This document shows positions 24,317-32,419 of a DNA stretch of 64,000 bases, in pieces. The notes under the pieces are model-generated. The model had not been told where the DNA came from, made no database searches, and saw nothing but the letters and a program-made list of their open reading frames with translations. Made by a program: the position numbers and the translations under genes. Position 1 is the first letter of the stretch, and each line of letters begins with the position of its first letter. Location: NCBI GenBank assembly GCA_963851215.1, contig CAWKOG010000017.1:434001-498000 (forward strand). Reading direction: 5' to 3'. The DNA is from DATKFM01 sp963851215 (GTDB lineage: Bacteria; Pseudomonadota; Alphaproteobacteria; Dongiales; Dongiaceae).

Positions 24317-24332
24317 CGTGACGCCCGTCACA
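24317..24332 (-). promoter_or_regulatory. CRP/FNR-type box
   Basis: TGTGACGGGCGTCACG on the minus strand matches TGTGA-N6-TCACA at nine of ten defined bases. Its centre is about 41.5 bases upstream of the start inferred for the small RNA, the class II activator position. It could instead act on the plus-strand gene at 24364. Confidence 0.45.
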
Positions 24333-24363
24333 ATGCCGGCAGATTTACGCCGATGCCGTTCAA

Positions 24364-24873
24364 GTGCTTGCAGCAGAGGGCAAATATCCTTCGATGAGGC
24401 GCGCATTTTTCATCGTCCATTCTTTGCCACAGGCGAAAGCGGCTGTTTCGGCCGCGGCGGAGCGCGATCTTGCGGTGACGCTGCTGAGCGCGCCGGGTGC
24501 TGCGGCGTTTGCCGGCGCCGGCTGGTTCGCGGCAATGATTCGCAAAGCGCGTGAGTCGCGGCCGGACATGGATATCGCCGCCATCCTCGATTGCGGGCCC
24601 CGTGCCGATCTGGTGCAGGCGGCGTTCCGCGAGAAGCTGGCCCAGGTCGTATTCACCGGCGATGCCAGACAAGTGCGGCCGCTGCGGGATATCGCGCGGC
24701 AATGGCAGGCGGAGATTCTGCGACGGCGGCCCGCGGCCTGCGATCTGCGCCACGCGGCGGATCCAGCGGCGCTCTGCAATGCTTGGCTCGACAGCACCGC
24801 GGATTTGAAAAAGCGCCGCCCACGCGCTATCCAAAGACCTGCAGCCCGAAGCAAGAAAAGAACAGGCAGGTAA
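24364..24873 (+). CDS. Conserved-looking hypothetical protein upstream of aldolase
   Basis: Up to 169 residues; a later ATG at 24394 (MRRAFFIVHSLPQAKAAVSA) is an equally good start and gives 159. The body alternates strands and helices (DLAVTLLSAPGAAAFAG, DIAAILDCGPRADLVQAAF, LAQVVFTGDARQV), like a small alpha/beta domain, and ends in a basic tail. No catalytic motif or signal is seen. It ends 5 nt before the aldolase ATG, so it is co-transcribed and perhaps coupled with it. Function unknown. Confidence 0.65.
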   Translation: MLAAEGKYPSMRRAFFIVHSLPQAKAAVSAAAERDLAVTLLSAPGAAAFAGAGWFAAMIRKARESRPDMDIAAILDCGPRADLVQAAFREKLAQVVFTGDARQVRPLRDIARQWQAEILRRRPAACDLRHAADPAALCNAWLDSTADLKKRRPRAIQRPAARSKKRTGR

Positions 24874-24878
24874 CCGTC

Positions 24879-25796
24879 ATGGAACTCACCCCGCAGGTCC
24901 GCAAGATCCTCTCCTGGTACGAAAGCGACAGCCCGGGGACGAAGGCGAATCTGGCGCGCTTCCTGATGCAGGGGCGCCTGGGCGGCACCGGCCGCATGAT
25001 CATCCTGCCGGTGGACCAGGGCTTCGAACATGGTCCGGCGCGCAGCTTCGCCATCAACGCGCCGGCCTATGACCCGCATTACCATTTCCAGCTCGCGATC
25101 GATGCCGGGCTCTCCGGCTATGCGGCGCCGCTGGGCATGATCGAGGCGGGCGCTTCGACTTTCGCCGGCGCCATCCCCACCATCCTCAAGGCCAACAGCT
25201 CCAACAGCCTGGCCAACGCCAAGGACCAGGCGGTCACCGGCTCGGTGCGCGAGGCGTTGCGGCTCGGCTGCTCGGCCATCGGCTTCACCATCTATCCCGG
25301 CTCCGACCATGCCTTCGCCATGATGGAAGAGATCGCCGAGATGGCGCGGGAGGCGAAGTCCTACGGCCTCGCCGTGGTGGTCTGGTCCTATCCCCGGGGC
25401 AACATGTCGAAGCCCGGCGAGACCGCGATCGACATCACCGCCTATGCCGCCCACATGGCGGCGCTGCTCGGCGCCCATATCATCAAGGTCAAGCCGCCGA
25501 CCGAGGTGCTGGAGCAGGACGAGGCGAAGAAGGTCTATGAGAAGGAGAAGGTCGATGTCGGCAGCCTCAAGGCCCGCATCGCCCACATCATGCAGTCCTG
25601 CTTCAACGGCCGGCGCATCGTCGTGTTCTCCGGCGGCGCCGCCAAGGACGTCGAGGGCATCTACGAAGAGGCCCGCGGCATCCGCGACGGCGGCGGCACC
25701 GGCATGATCATCGGCCGCAACAGCTTCCAGCGGAAGCGCGAGGATGCGCTGAAGATGCTGGATAACTTGATCAAGATATTCCTCGGCCAGGGCTGA
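24879..25796 (+). CDS. Class I fructose-bisphosphate aldolase (DhnA/archaeal type)
   Basis: Cleaves fructose-1,6-bisphosphate via a Schiff-base lysine. 305 residues from ATG at 24879: MIILPVDQGFEHGP, FTIYPGSDHAFAMMEEI, VVVWSYPRG, HIIKVKPPTE (the Schiff-base lysine is probably here) and VVFSGGAAKD/GGGTGMIIGRNSFQR (phosphate site). The open frame extends further upstream, but the family starts near MELTPQVRKIL. With tkt and gap it makes a sugar-phosphate cluster. Confidence 0.93.
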   Translation: MELTPQVRKILSWYESDSPGTKANLARFLMQGRLGGTGRMIILPVDQGFEHGPARSFAINAPAYDPHYHFQLAIDAGLSGYAAPLGMIEAGASTFAGAIPTILKANSSNSLANAKDQAVTGSVREALRLGCSAIGFTIYPGSDHAFAMMEEIAEMAREAKSYGLAVVVWSYPRGNMSKPGETAIDITAYAAHMAALLGAHIIKVKPPTEVLEQDEAKKVYEKEKVDVGSLKARIAHIMQSCFNGRRIVVFSGGAAKDVEGIYEEARGIRDGGGTGMIIGRNSFQRKREDALKMLDNLIKIFLGQG

Positions 25797-26130
25797 GCGG
25801 ATTTCTGTCCGCCGTTTCCTGCCGGCGCGTAAGCGCGCATTTTCCGCTATTTTCCGCGCGGTCAACCCGCTGATCCGATAGGCGAAAACCCGGGAATCCA
25901 CCATTCCCGGGGGACCCTGATTTTGCGGAACGATGCCATGCAAGGGAATCACCGGTTGCATGCCCGCTCTTGCGAGCGTGACGCGGCGGGACGGCAGCAA
26001 TGGCATGATGGAATTATCATAGCATAATTTTCCTAGTTGCGGGGAAGAAAGATAGAGAATTGTCCCCCCTCCCCCAGGCCGAGCTAGGGCATGCACACAT
26101 CCATGCGCTGATTGATGATTACAACATGAG

Positions 26131-26170
26131 CCCCCTTCTCCCCTTGCGGGAGAAGGGGCAGGGGATGGGG
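26131..26170. repeat. REP-like palindrome, copy 1
   Basis: CCCCTTCTCCC and GGGAGAAGGGG arms (11 bp) around a short loop, followed by GCAGGGGATGGGGG. One of several related elements confined to gaps between genes in this window. Confidence 0.7.
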
Positions 26171-26297
26171 GTTTGCGCGTGGCAGCGCGTATACAAAACA
26201 ACACCAAACGTCACGCGCACAAATGCATGCGAGGAAAAGTGTGGGCCTGGATTTGATCGCGCTACGCAATATTCTTGGCGCGCTGCCGCGCGGAAAT

Positions 26298-26338
26298 CCC
26301 TCACCCCCTGCCCCCTCTCCCCAAGGGCAGAGGGGAGA
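26298..26338. repeat. REP-like palindrome, copy 2
   Basis: CCCTCACCCCCTGCCCCCTC then TCCCCAAGGGCAGAGGGGAG; opposite orientation to copy 1. Confidence 0.65.
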
Positions 26339-26383
26339 AACCTCTGGTACTAAACTCCAATCCGAAAGATTTGTGCATGCCCT

Positions 26384-26412
26384 AGTCTCTCCTCGGGGGA
26401 GAGGGGACAGCC
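26384..26412. repeat. REP-like palindrome, copy 3
   Basis: TCTCTCCTCGGGGGAGAGGG core, shorter than copies 1 and 2. Confidence 0.6.
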
Positions 26413-26475
26413 CTTTCATGCGGCGAAGAATGTGCATGCCATGGTGCGGATGCGCGCCGAAAAATCTACTTAACA

Positions 26476-26495
26476 ATATAAAGATATCCTTATAT
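26476..26495 (+). promoter_or_regulatory. Palindromic operator upstream of the SahR-type regulator
   Basis: ATATAAAGATATCCTTATAT is an 18-of-20 palindrome lying 37 nt before the regulator's ATG in an AT-rich patch. Position and form suit autoregulation by the adjacent ArsR-family protein, which would also control metF. Confidence 0.65.
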
Positions 26496-26532
26496 ACTAT
26501 CTCCCCTCGACCCCGACCGGGAGAGCCTGGAT

Positions 26533-27534
26533 ATGCGCGTTCTCGACATACCATCAGCCGGATTTGCCGGGCTTCTGGCCGGCCTCCGGGGCGTCGCCGA
26601 GGGCAGCCGGTTGCGGCTGCTGGCGCTTTGCGCCCAGGGAGACCTGACCGTGGGCGACCTCTGCGCCATCCTCGGCCAGAGCCAGCCGCGGGTGTCGCGG
26701 CACCTGAAGCTGCTGTTCGAGGCCGGGCTGCTGGACCGGCTGCCGGAGGGCAATGCGGTGCGGCTGCGGCTGGCCGATGGCGGCCCGGGCGGCGCCCTTG
26801 CCCGGCAGATCCTGCAGCTCCTGCCCGCCGATGACGAGACTCTGCGGCTGGACCGGGAGCGGCTGGAGCAGATCCGCGGGGAACGCGCCGCCGAAGCCGC
26901 CGCCTATTTCCGCAAGAACGCCGGCGGCTGGAACAAGCTGCGGGCGCTCTATGTCGATGAGGAGCGGGTGGCGGCGGAGCTGCGGCGGCGCCTGCCGGCG
27001 CAGCGGAACATCGAGCTTCTGGATGTAGGCACCGGCACCGGGCGCCTGCTGGAACTGCTGTCGCCCCATATCGGCCGCGGCACGGGCATCGATCTGTCGC
27101 GGGACATGCTGGCGGTGGCGCGGGCCAACCTGCTCCGCGCCGGCGCCGGCAATTGCCTGGTGCGGCAGGCGGACATGTACCGCCTGCCCTGGACCGAACC
27201 GCAATTCGACCTCATCACCATCCATCACGTGCTGCATTACGCCGAAGACCCGGCGGCGGCGGTCGCCGAGGCGGCGCGGCTGCTGAAGCTGGGCGGGCGG
27301 CTGCTGATCGTCGATTTCGCGCCCCACAATCTGGAGCGGCTGCGCAGCGAGCATGCCCATCGCCGCCTCGGCTTTGCCGACGGCGAGGTGGTGAAATGGT
27401 GCCGGGCGGCAGGCCTGCGCGCCGCCCGCGTGGAGCATCTGCCGGGCAAGGAGCTGACCGTCAGCCTCTGGCAGGCCGACCGCGCCTCGCAGCGCAGCGC
27501 GGCCGCCGTCAATGGCGGGAGGAACGCCGCATGA
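26533..27534 (+). CDS. sahR: ArsR-family regulator fused to a SAM methyltransferase domain (SahR-like)
   Basis: 333 residues. Residues 1-90 form an ArsR winged helix (LTVGDLCAILGQSQPRVSRHL is the recognition region). From about 140 a class I methyltransferase fold follows: LLDVGTGTGRLLELL (motif I), GIDLSRDM, FDLITIHHVLHYAEDP. SahR proteins repress SAM-cycle genes and respond to S-adenosylhomocysteine; in alphaproteobacteria two-domain forms near metF or metH are known. The ATGA overlap with metF and the upstream palindrome fit. Whether the second domain catalyses or only senses SAM/SAH is open. Confidence 0.8.
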   Translation: MRVLDIPSAGFAGLLAGLRGVAEGSRLRLLALCAQGDLTVGDLCAILGQSQPRVSRHLKLLFEAGLLDRLPEGNAVRLRLADGGPGGALARQILQLLPADDETLRLDRERLEQIRGERAAEAAAYFRKNAGGWNKLRALYVDEERVAAELRRRLPAQRNIELLDVGTGTGRLLELLSPHIGRGTGIDLSRDMLAVARANLLRAGAGNCLVRQADMYRLPWTEPQFDLITIHHVLHYAEDPAAAVAEAARLLKLGGRLLIVDFAPHNLERLRSEHAHRRLGFADGEVVKWCRAAGLRAARVEHLPGKELTVSLWQADRASQRSAAAVNGGRNAA

Positions 27535-28499
27535 GGCACCTGCCCCGCACTTTCCTGCGTGCCGTTCCGGCACTGCAGCCCGCCGGGCCGCCGAAGATCT
27601 CCTTCGAGTTCTTCCCGCCGAAGAGCGAGTCGGCCGCGGTCCAGCTCTGGGCCACCATCGATGCGCTGAAGCCGCTGCAACCGCGCTTCGTCTCCGTGAC
27701 CTACGGCGCGGGCGGCAGCACGCGCGAGACCACGTTCGACACGGTGCAGCGCCTGGCGCACCATGCCGGCCTCGCCGCCGCGGCCCATCTCACCTGCGTC
27801 GGCAGCAGCCGCGCGGAGATCCGCGATCTGCTGCAACGCTATTGGGAGATCGGCATCCGCCATATCGTGGCGCTGCGCGGCGATCCGCCGGCCAATGATC
27901 CCGCCTTCCGCCCGCATCCCGACGGCTATGAATATGCCGCCGACCTGGTGGCGGGCATCCGCGCCGCCGGCGATTTCGAGATCAGCGTCGCGGCGTTTCC
28001 GGAAGGCCATCCGCAGGCGCAGGACCTGGACAGCGACATCGACAACCTCAAGCGCAAGATCGACGCCGGCGCGGCGCGGGCGATCACCCAGTATTTCTTC
28101 GACGCCGCGACCTATCTGCGCTTCCGCGACCGCGCCGCCGCGGCGGGGATCACCGCGCCGCTGGTGCCGGGCATCCTGCCGGTGACCAACTTCGCCCAGG
28201 TGGTGAAGTTCAGCCGCCTCTGCGGCACCGCCATCCCGCCCTGGCTGGCGGAGCTGTTCGACGGGCTGGACGACGATCCGGAGACGCGGAAGCTGGTGGC
28301 GGCCATGGTGGCGACGGAGCAATGCCGGGCGCTCAGAGCCGAGGGCGTCAACGAGTTCCACTTCTACACCCTGAACCGCGCCGACCTGACCCTGGGCATC
28401 TGCCGCCGGCTCGGCCTGAAGCCCGCGCCGGCGGCCGGTCTGGCGGGCGGCCTGGCGGCCCAGCCGGTGCCGCCGGCGGTGGATCCGACGATCGGGTGA
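27531..28499 (+). CDS. metF: Methylenetetrahydrofolate reductase [NAD(P)H]
   Basis: FAD enzyme reducing 5,10-methylene-THF to 5-methyl-THF for methionine synthesis. 322 residues from the ATG that overlaps the regulator's stop: ISFEFFPPKSE, VSVTYGAGGSTRE, HLTCVGSSRAEI, IVALRGDPP, AITQYFFDA, PGILPVTNF and EFHFYTLNRADL are the family landmarks in order. The short C-terminal tail is Ala/Pro rich. Confidence 0.96.
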   Translation: MRHLPRTFLRAVPALQPAGPPKISFEFFPPKSESAAVQLWATIDALKPLQPRFVSVTYGAGGSTRETTFDTVQRLAHHAGLAAAAHLTCVGSSRAEIRDLLQRYWEIGIRHIVALRGDPPANDPAFRPHPDGYEYAADLVAGIRAAGDFEISVAAFPEGHPQAQDLDSDIDNLKRKIDAGAARAITQYFFDAATYLRFRDRAAAAGITAPLVPGILPVTNFAQVVKFSRLCGTAIPPWLAELFDGLDDDPETRKLVAAMVATEQCRALRAEGVNEFHFYTLNRADLTLGICRRLGLKPAPAAGLAGGLAAQPVPPAVDPTIG

Positions 28500-28632
28500 A
28501 ATTGCAGTCGGATCGCGGGTTTATGGGGCAAACCCGAGCCGCTCCCCTCGGCATGGACTCATCTAGGCCCACCTGTTACGTTCCGGCCGCTTTTGGGACC
28601 GCCCGACAGCTTCAGCACACAGGACTACGGAT

Positions 28633-29200
28633 ATGAAGATCAGCGGCAGCGAAGTCCGTCAGGGCTACGTCATTGAATACAAGGGCAAGCTCTACCGTGT
28701 CGCCAAGGCGCAGCCGGTGCAGTTGGGCAATTGGCGCTCCTACCTGCAGGTAGAGCTGCGCGAGCTCCATGGCGGCACCAAGCTCAACGAGCGATTCCGG
28801 CCGGACGAGACCTTCGAGAAGGCGATGCTGGAGGAGAAGGACTTCCAGTTCCTCTACAAGGAAGGCGAGCAGTTCACCTTCATGGAGAACGAGACCTATG
28901 AGCAGATCTCGCTGAACCAGGAGGAGATCGGCGACGGCGCCGTGTACCTGAAGGACGGCATGATCGTCACCATCCTGTTCCATGACGGCAAGGCGCTGTC
29001 CGTCGCGCTGCCCGGATACCGTGACCATGGAGATCGTCGAGGCCGACCCGGTGGTGAAGGGGCAGACCGCGTCATCATCCTACAAGCCGGCGAAGCTGGA
29101 GAACGGCGTGCGCATCCTGGTGCCGCCCCATATCGCCGCCGGCACCCGCGTGGTGGTGAACACCGCCGATTCTAGTTACGTGGAGCGGGCGAAGGATTAG
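28633..29200 (+). CDS. efp: Elongation factor P with non-canonical tip loop, one frameshift
   Basis: Relieves ribosomes stalled at polyproline. N-terminal KISGSEVRQGYVIEYKGKLY, VELRELHGGTKLNERFR, then the OB domains through KGQTASSSYKPA and ILVPPHIAAGTRVVVNT. The frame changes near 29013; removing one C from CTGCCCGG restores VALPDTVTMEIVEAD. The loop that normally reads PGKG (modified Lys) or carries the rhamnosylated Arg reads QLGNWRSY, putting Asn at the modified position. That loop is far upstream of the shift and no single indel restores PGKG. 188 residues, normal length. Confidence 0.93.
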
Positions 29201-29520
29201 AGTGCGAAGTTTGCCTCTGGCTTGAACTCGCCGAGATTGTCAGTGCAGATTTAATGTTCTCGAAAATGAATTCGTCATCCCTTGGGGGAGAGGCGGCGGG
29301 GGTGAGGGGTTTCGCGCACTAGTCCGGGAACCTCAGTGAACAGGCACAAGCGGTACGCTTAAATCACAATCTGCGGTAGTACTGTGTTCGATCGCGGTCT
29401 CGGGTTCCTTGCGCCTGACGGCGCCGAGCCCCTCACCCCGGCCCATCGCCACCAAGGGGAGAGCGGATCTGATCCTCATCATCACCTCACCTCACGATCT
29501 CAGCAACTGAAAGCCCCCTC
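29201..29520. other. Intergenic region with two degenerate repeat copies
   Basis: 320 bases between efp and suhB. It holds half-copies of the REP-like element at about 29279-29311 and 29426-29465 and no gene or recognisable regulatory RNA. Confidence 0.55.
29279..29311. repeat. REP-like element, degenerate copy
   Basis: CCCTTGGGGGAGAG followed by GGGGGTGAGGGGTTTCGCGC, closely resembling the right half of the copy at 45776 but without its left arm. Confidence 0.55.
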
Positions 29521-30334
29521 ATGGCGTCGCGCTCTGCCGTCATCAATGTCATGGTCCGCGCCGCGCAGAAGGCGGCGAAGCGGCTGAAGCGCGACTTCGG
29601 CGAAGTCGAGCATCTTGCAGGTCTCGGTCAAGGGACCGGGCGATTTCGTCTCCAACGCCGATCTGCGCGCGGAGCAGACGCTGCGCGAGGAGCTGCTGAA
29701 GGCGCGGCCCGACTTCGGCTTCGTGCTGGAGGAAGGCGGCATCCAGGAAGGCAGCGACCCCGATCACCGCTGGCATGTGGACCCGCTGGATGGCACCACC
29801 AACTTCCTGCACAGCATTCCGCATTTCGCCATCTCCATCGGCCTGGAGCAAGCGGGCGAAATCATCGCCGGCGTGGTCTATGACCCGATCAAGGAAGAGC
29901 TGTTCTGGGCCGAGAAGGGCATCGGCTGCTATCTCAACGACCGGCGCTTGCGGGTCTCCGCCCGGCGCAAGCTGGGCGAGTCGGTCGTCGCCACCGGCCT
30001 GACGCCGCGCAACCGCGCCAAGGATGCGGAGCGGAAGGAATTCGTCGCCCAGATCGACCGGGTGGTGGAGGCGACCGCCGGCCTGCGGCGGTTCGGTTCG
30101 GCGTCGCTGGATCTCGCCTATGTGGCGGCCGGCCGCTTTGACGCGTTCTGGGAGAGCGAGCTGGCGTCCTGGGACATTGCGGCGGGCATCTGCCTGGTGC
30201 GCGAGGCCGGCGGTTTCGTCACGGAGATCAATGGCGGCCCGAACCTGCTGAAGACCGGCAGTACGCTGGCCTGCAATGTGCATCTATACCCGTCATTCAA
30301 GAAGCTGCTGAACGAGGCGGCGAAGGCCCGCTGA
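29521..30334 (+). CDS. suhB: Inositol monophosphatase family protein (SuhB), one frameshift
   Basis: Mg-dependent phosphatase; SuhB also acts in rRNA antitermination. Metal-site motifs: EEGG, WHVDPLDGTTNFLH and WESELASWDIAAGICLVREA. The frame changes near 29613; removing one T from CATCTTGCAG restores EHLQVSVKGPGDFVSNAD. About 271 residues once corrected. The start MASRSAVINVMVRAAQKAAK matches the family. Confidence 0.93.
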
Positions 30335-30480
30335 GTCAGGCGCATTGCGGCAGAATCATGGCGAATCGGGCGGGGTCTAGCGTGTTGTCGGATTCGGGCG
30401 GGCTGGACTATAGTGGCGCCGTTCGAATCATTGTTTTGTCAGACACTGAGAGTTCTCCTCGCCGACCGCGGCCAGCCTGC

Positions 30481-31225
30481 ATGAAAACAAATCACCGCCT
30501 TCACCCTCTCCTGTCAGCCGCTCTGATCGCCGTTGCCGCGGTCTCGTTCGCGCCGCCGGGCCTTGCCCAGGAACAGGAAGAGGCGCCGAGGGTCAATGTC
30601 ATCGTCAATGACAGCGCGCTCGACGATCTGCCCTATGGCAGCGAGGAATTGCCGCTGCCGCCGCCGGACAAGCGGCCGATCAGCCGGCTGCTGATTGCGC
30701 CGAACGGCCGCATCGTCGGCACGGCCGATCTCTCGAGTTCGCCGGAAGCCACGGTTTCCGCAGCGCCGACGACGCCGATCCAGTCGACGGAACTGGGCAC
30801 GACGGGCGAGGAAACCGCGCCCACGGACGCAGAAGCTGCTCCCGAGCAGTCGACCGAGGAAACCACCGCCGGCGAGCCTGCGCTGACCTCGGCGAACACC
30901 GAAGGCCTGCTGGAAGGGCAGCTCCGCATCCCCTTCGAGGAGGAATCCAAAGTCATCCCGGAGACGGTCAAGGGCCAGATCGTCGGCCTGATCGAGCAGG
31001 ATGAACAGCGACTACAGCCTGCAGCTGCAGGTGCTCGCCTATGCCAGCGGCGACGAAGACGAGATCGGCCATGCGCGCGGCGTGTCGCTGGCGCGGGCGC
31101 TGGCCATGCGCAACTTCCTGACCGAGAACGGACTCGACCTCTCGCGGATGGAAGTGCGCGCCCTCGGCAACACCGCCCTGGAAGATCCCGCCGACCGCGT
31201 GGATCTGATTCCGCTGGTTCAGTGA
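30481..31225 (+). CDS. Exported OmpA-like protein, one frameshift
   Basis: A signal peptide (LLSAALIAVAAVSFAPPGLA) precedes an acidic, Thr/Pro-rich region of about 130 residues. A short OmpA-like domain follows: LRIPFEEESKVIPE, then LQLQVLAYASGDEDEIGHAR, GVSLARALAMRNFLTENG and VRALGNTA. The frame changes near 31000; removing one G from CAGGATG restores LIEQMNSDYS. It starts a three-gene set with MotA-like and MotB-like proteins. It may anchor that complex to peptidoglycan, but this is inference. Confidence 0.75.
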
Positions 31226-31268
31226 CAGGTCCCGGACAGATCCTCGCCGCTGCGAACAGGACGGTCGC

Positions 31269-32413
31269 ATGACCCGGCCGACCCGCTATCTCCTGCTGAT
31301 GATCCTCTGCATGGTCGCGGTCGCCGCGCTGGGCGTAGTGCTGACGCCGCCGCTGAGCGCCGCCTACTCGCATAACCCCGCGCTGAATGCCGGCATCTTC
31401 ATCGTCTTCCTGATCGGCGTGGTGTTCATCTTCTGGCAGGTGCTGCGGCTGAAGCGGGAGATACTCTGGATCGACCGGTTCCGCTCCGGCGATCCGACGC
31501 TGTCCACCGACCGCGGGCCGCGGCTGCTGGCGCCGATGGCGGCGATGCTGCGCGACCGCAAGGGGCGCTTCAGCCTGTCGGCGGCTTCGCTGCGCTCTCT
31601 GCTGGACGGCATCAGCTCACGCCTGGACGAATCCCACGACATCTCGCGCTACCTGATCGGCCTGCTGGTGTTTCTCGGCCTGCTCGGCACCTTCTGGGGC
31701 CTGCTGCAGACCATCGAAGGCGTCGCCAGTACGCTCTCCACCATCAGCGTTGCCGGCGATGCGAACCAGCTGTTCGACCAGCTCAAGGCCGGCCTGCAGT
31801 CGCCGCTGGCGGGCATGGGCACGGCTTTCAGCTCGTCGCTGCTGGGTCTCGCGGGATCGCTGGTGCTGGGCTTCCTCGAGCTGCAGGCGAGCCAGGCCCA
31901 TAACCGCTTCTTCAACGAGCTGGAGGACTGGCTGGCCGGGCAGACGCGGCTCGGTCCTCCGGCGGGCCGCTGGGCGACGGCGAGCAGCCGATCCCCGCCT
32001 ATATCCAGGCGCTGCTGGAACAGACCGCCGACAGCCTGGACAATCTGCAGCGCACCATGAGCCGCGGCGAGGAGGGCCGCGCCCAGTCCAACGCCAGCCT
32101 CAATGCGCTGGCCAACGGTCTTTCGGACCTGACCGACCAGATGCGCAGCGAGCAGCAGCTGATGAAGAAGCTGGCGGATGCGCAGGCGGAGCTGCGGCCG
32201 GCGCTGGCGCGCATGGCGGAGCTGGCGGCCTCCGGCGGCTTCGGCATCGACGACACCAGCCGCAACCATCTGCGCAACATCGACCTGCATATCACCAGGC
32301 TGATCGACCAGGTCGGCCACGGCCAGCAGAACACCGTGCAGGAGCTGCGCGGCGAGATCCGCATGGTCGCCCGCACCATCGCCGCCATCGCCGAAGGCGA
32401 GCAGCAGAGGTAG
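31269..32413 (+). CDS. MotA/TolQ/ExbB-like membrane protein, one frameshift
   Basis: Membrane segments near residues 8-28, 42-60, 125-145 and 180-200. The motif LLGTFWGLLQTIEGVAS and SSLLGLAGSLVLGFLELQA mark the proton-channel family. The frame changes near 31960 (one missing base in CTCGGTCC restores SSGGPLGDGE). The C-terminal 150 residues form a cytoplasmic coiled coil. The next gene encodes a MotB-like partner. Unlike flagellar mot genes, no flagellar gene is near. Confidence 0.8.
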
Positions 32414-32419
32414 CCGCCC

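Larger units (their letters stand above)
23995..24363. other. Intergenic region with a candidate small RNA
   Basis: Divergent gap between the 79-residue gene and the 169-codon gene. The right half holds the candidate sRNA and its CRP-like box. The left half contains TTAACCAATCCGTTA (from 24054), an imperfect CtrA-like match, and otherwise nothing I recognise. Confidence 0.5.
25797..26475. other. Long intergenic region with dispersed palindromes
   Basis: About 680 bases without a convincing gene. It contains a 9-bp perfect hairpin (CCCGGGAAT/ATTCCCGGG, 25889-25911) and three copies of the C-run/G-run palindromic repeat. The longest minus-strand open frame here is antisense to the aldolase and has no homologous features. 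Confidence 0.6.

Noticed and set aside
24360..26207. 615-codon minus-strand frame
   Set aside because: Antisense to the aldolase and its upstream gene; composition (His/Asp/Ala-rich) is that of a shadow frame.
28633..29200. Programmed frameshifting in efp and other genes
   Set aside because: The shifts lack slippery heptamers with downstream structures, differ from gene to gene and often sit in 2-3 base homopolymers.
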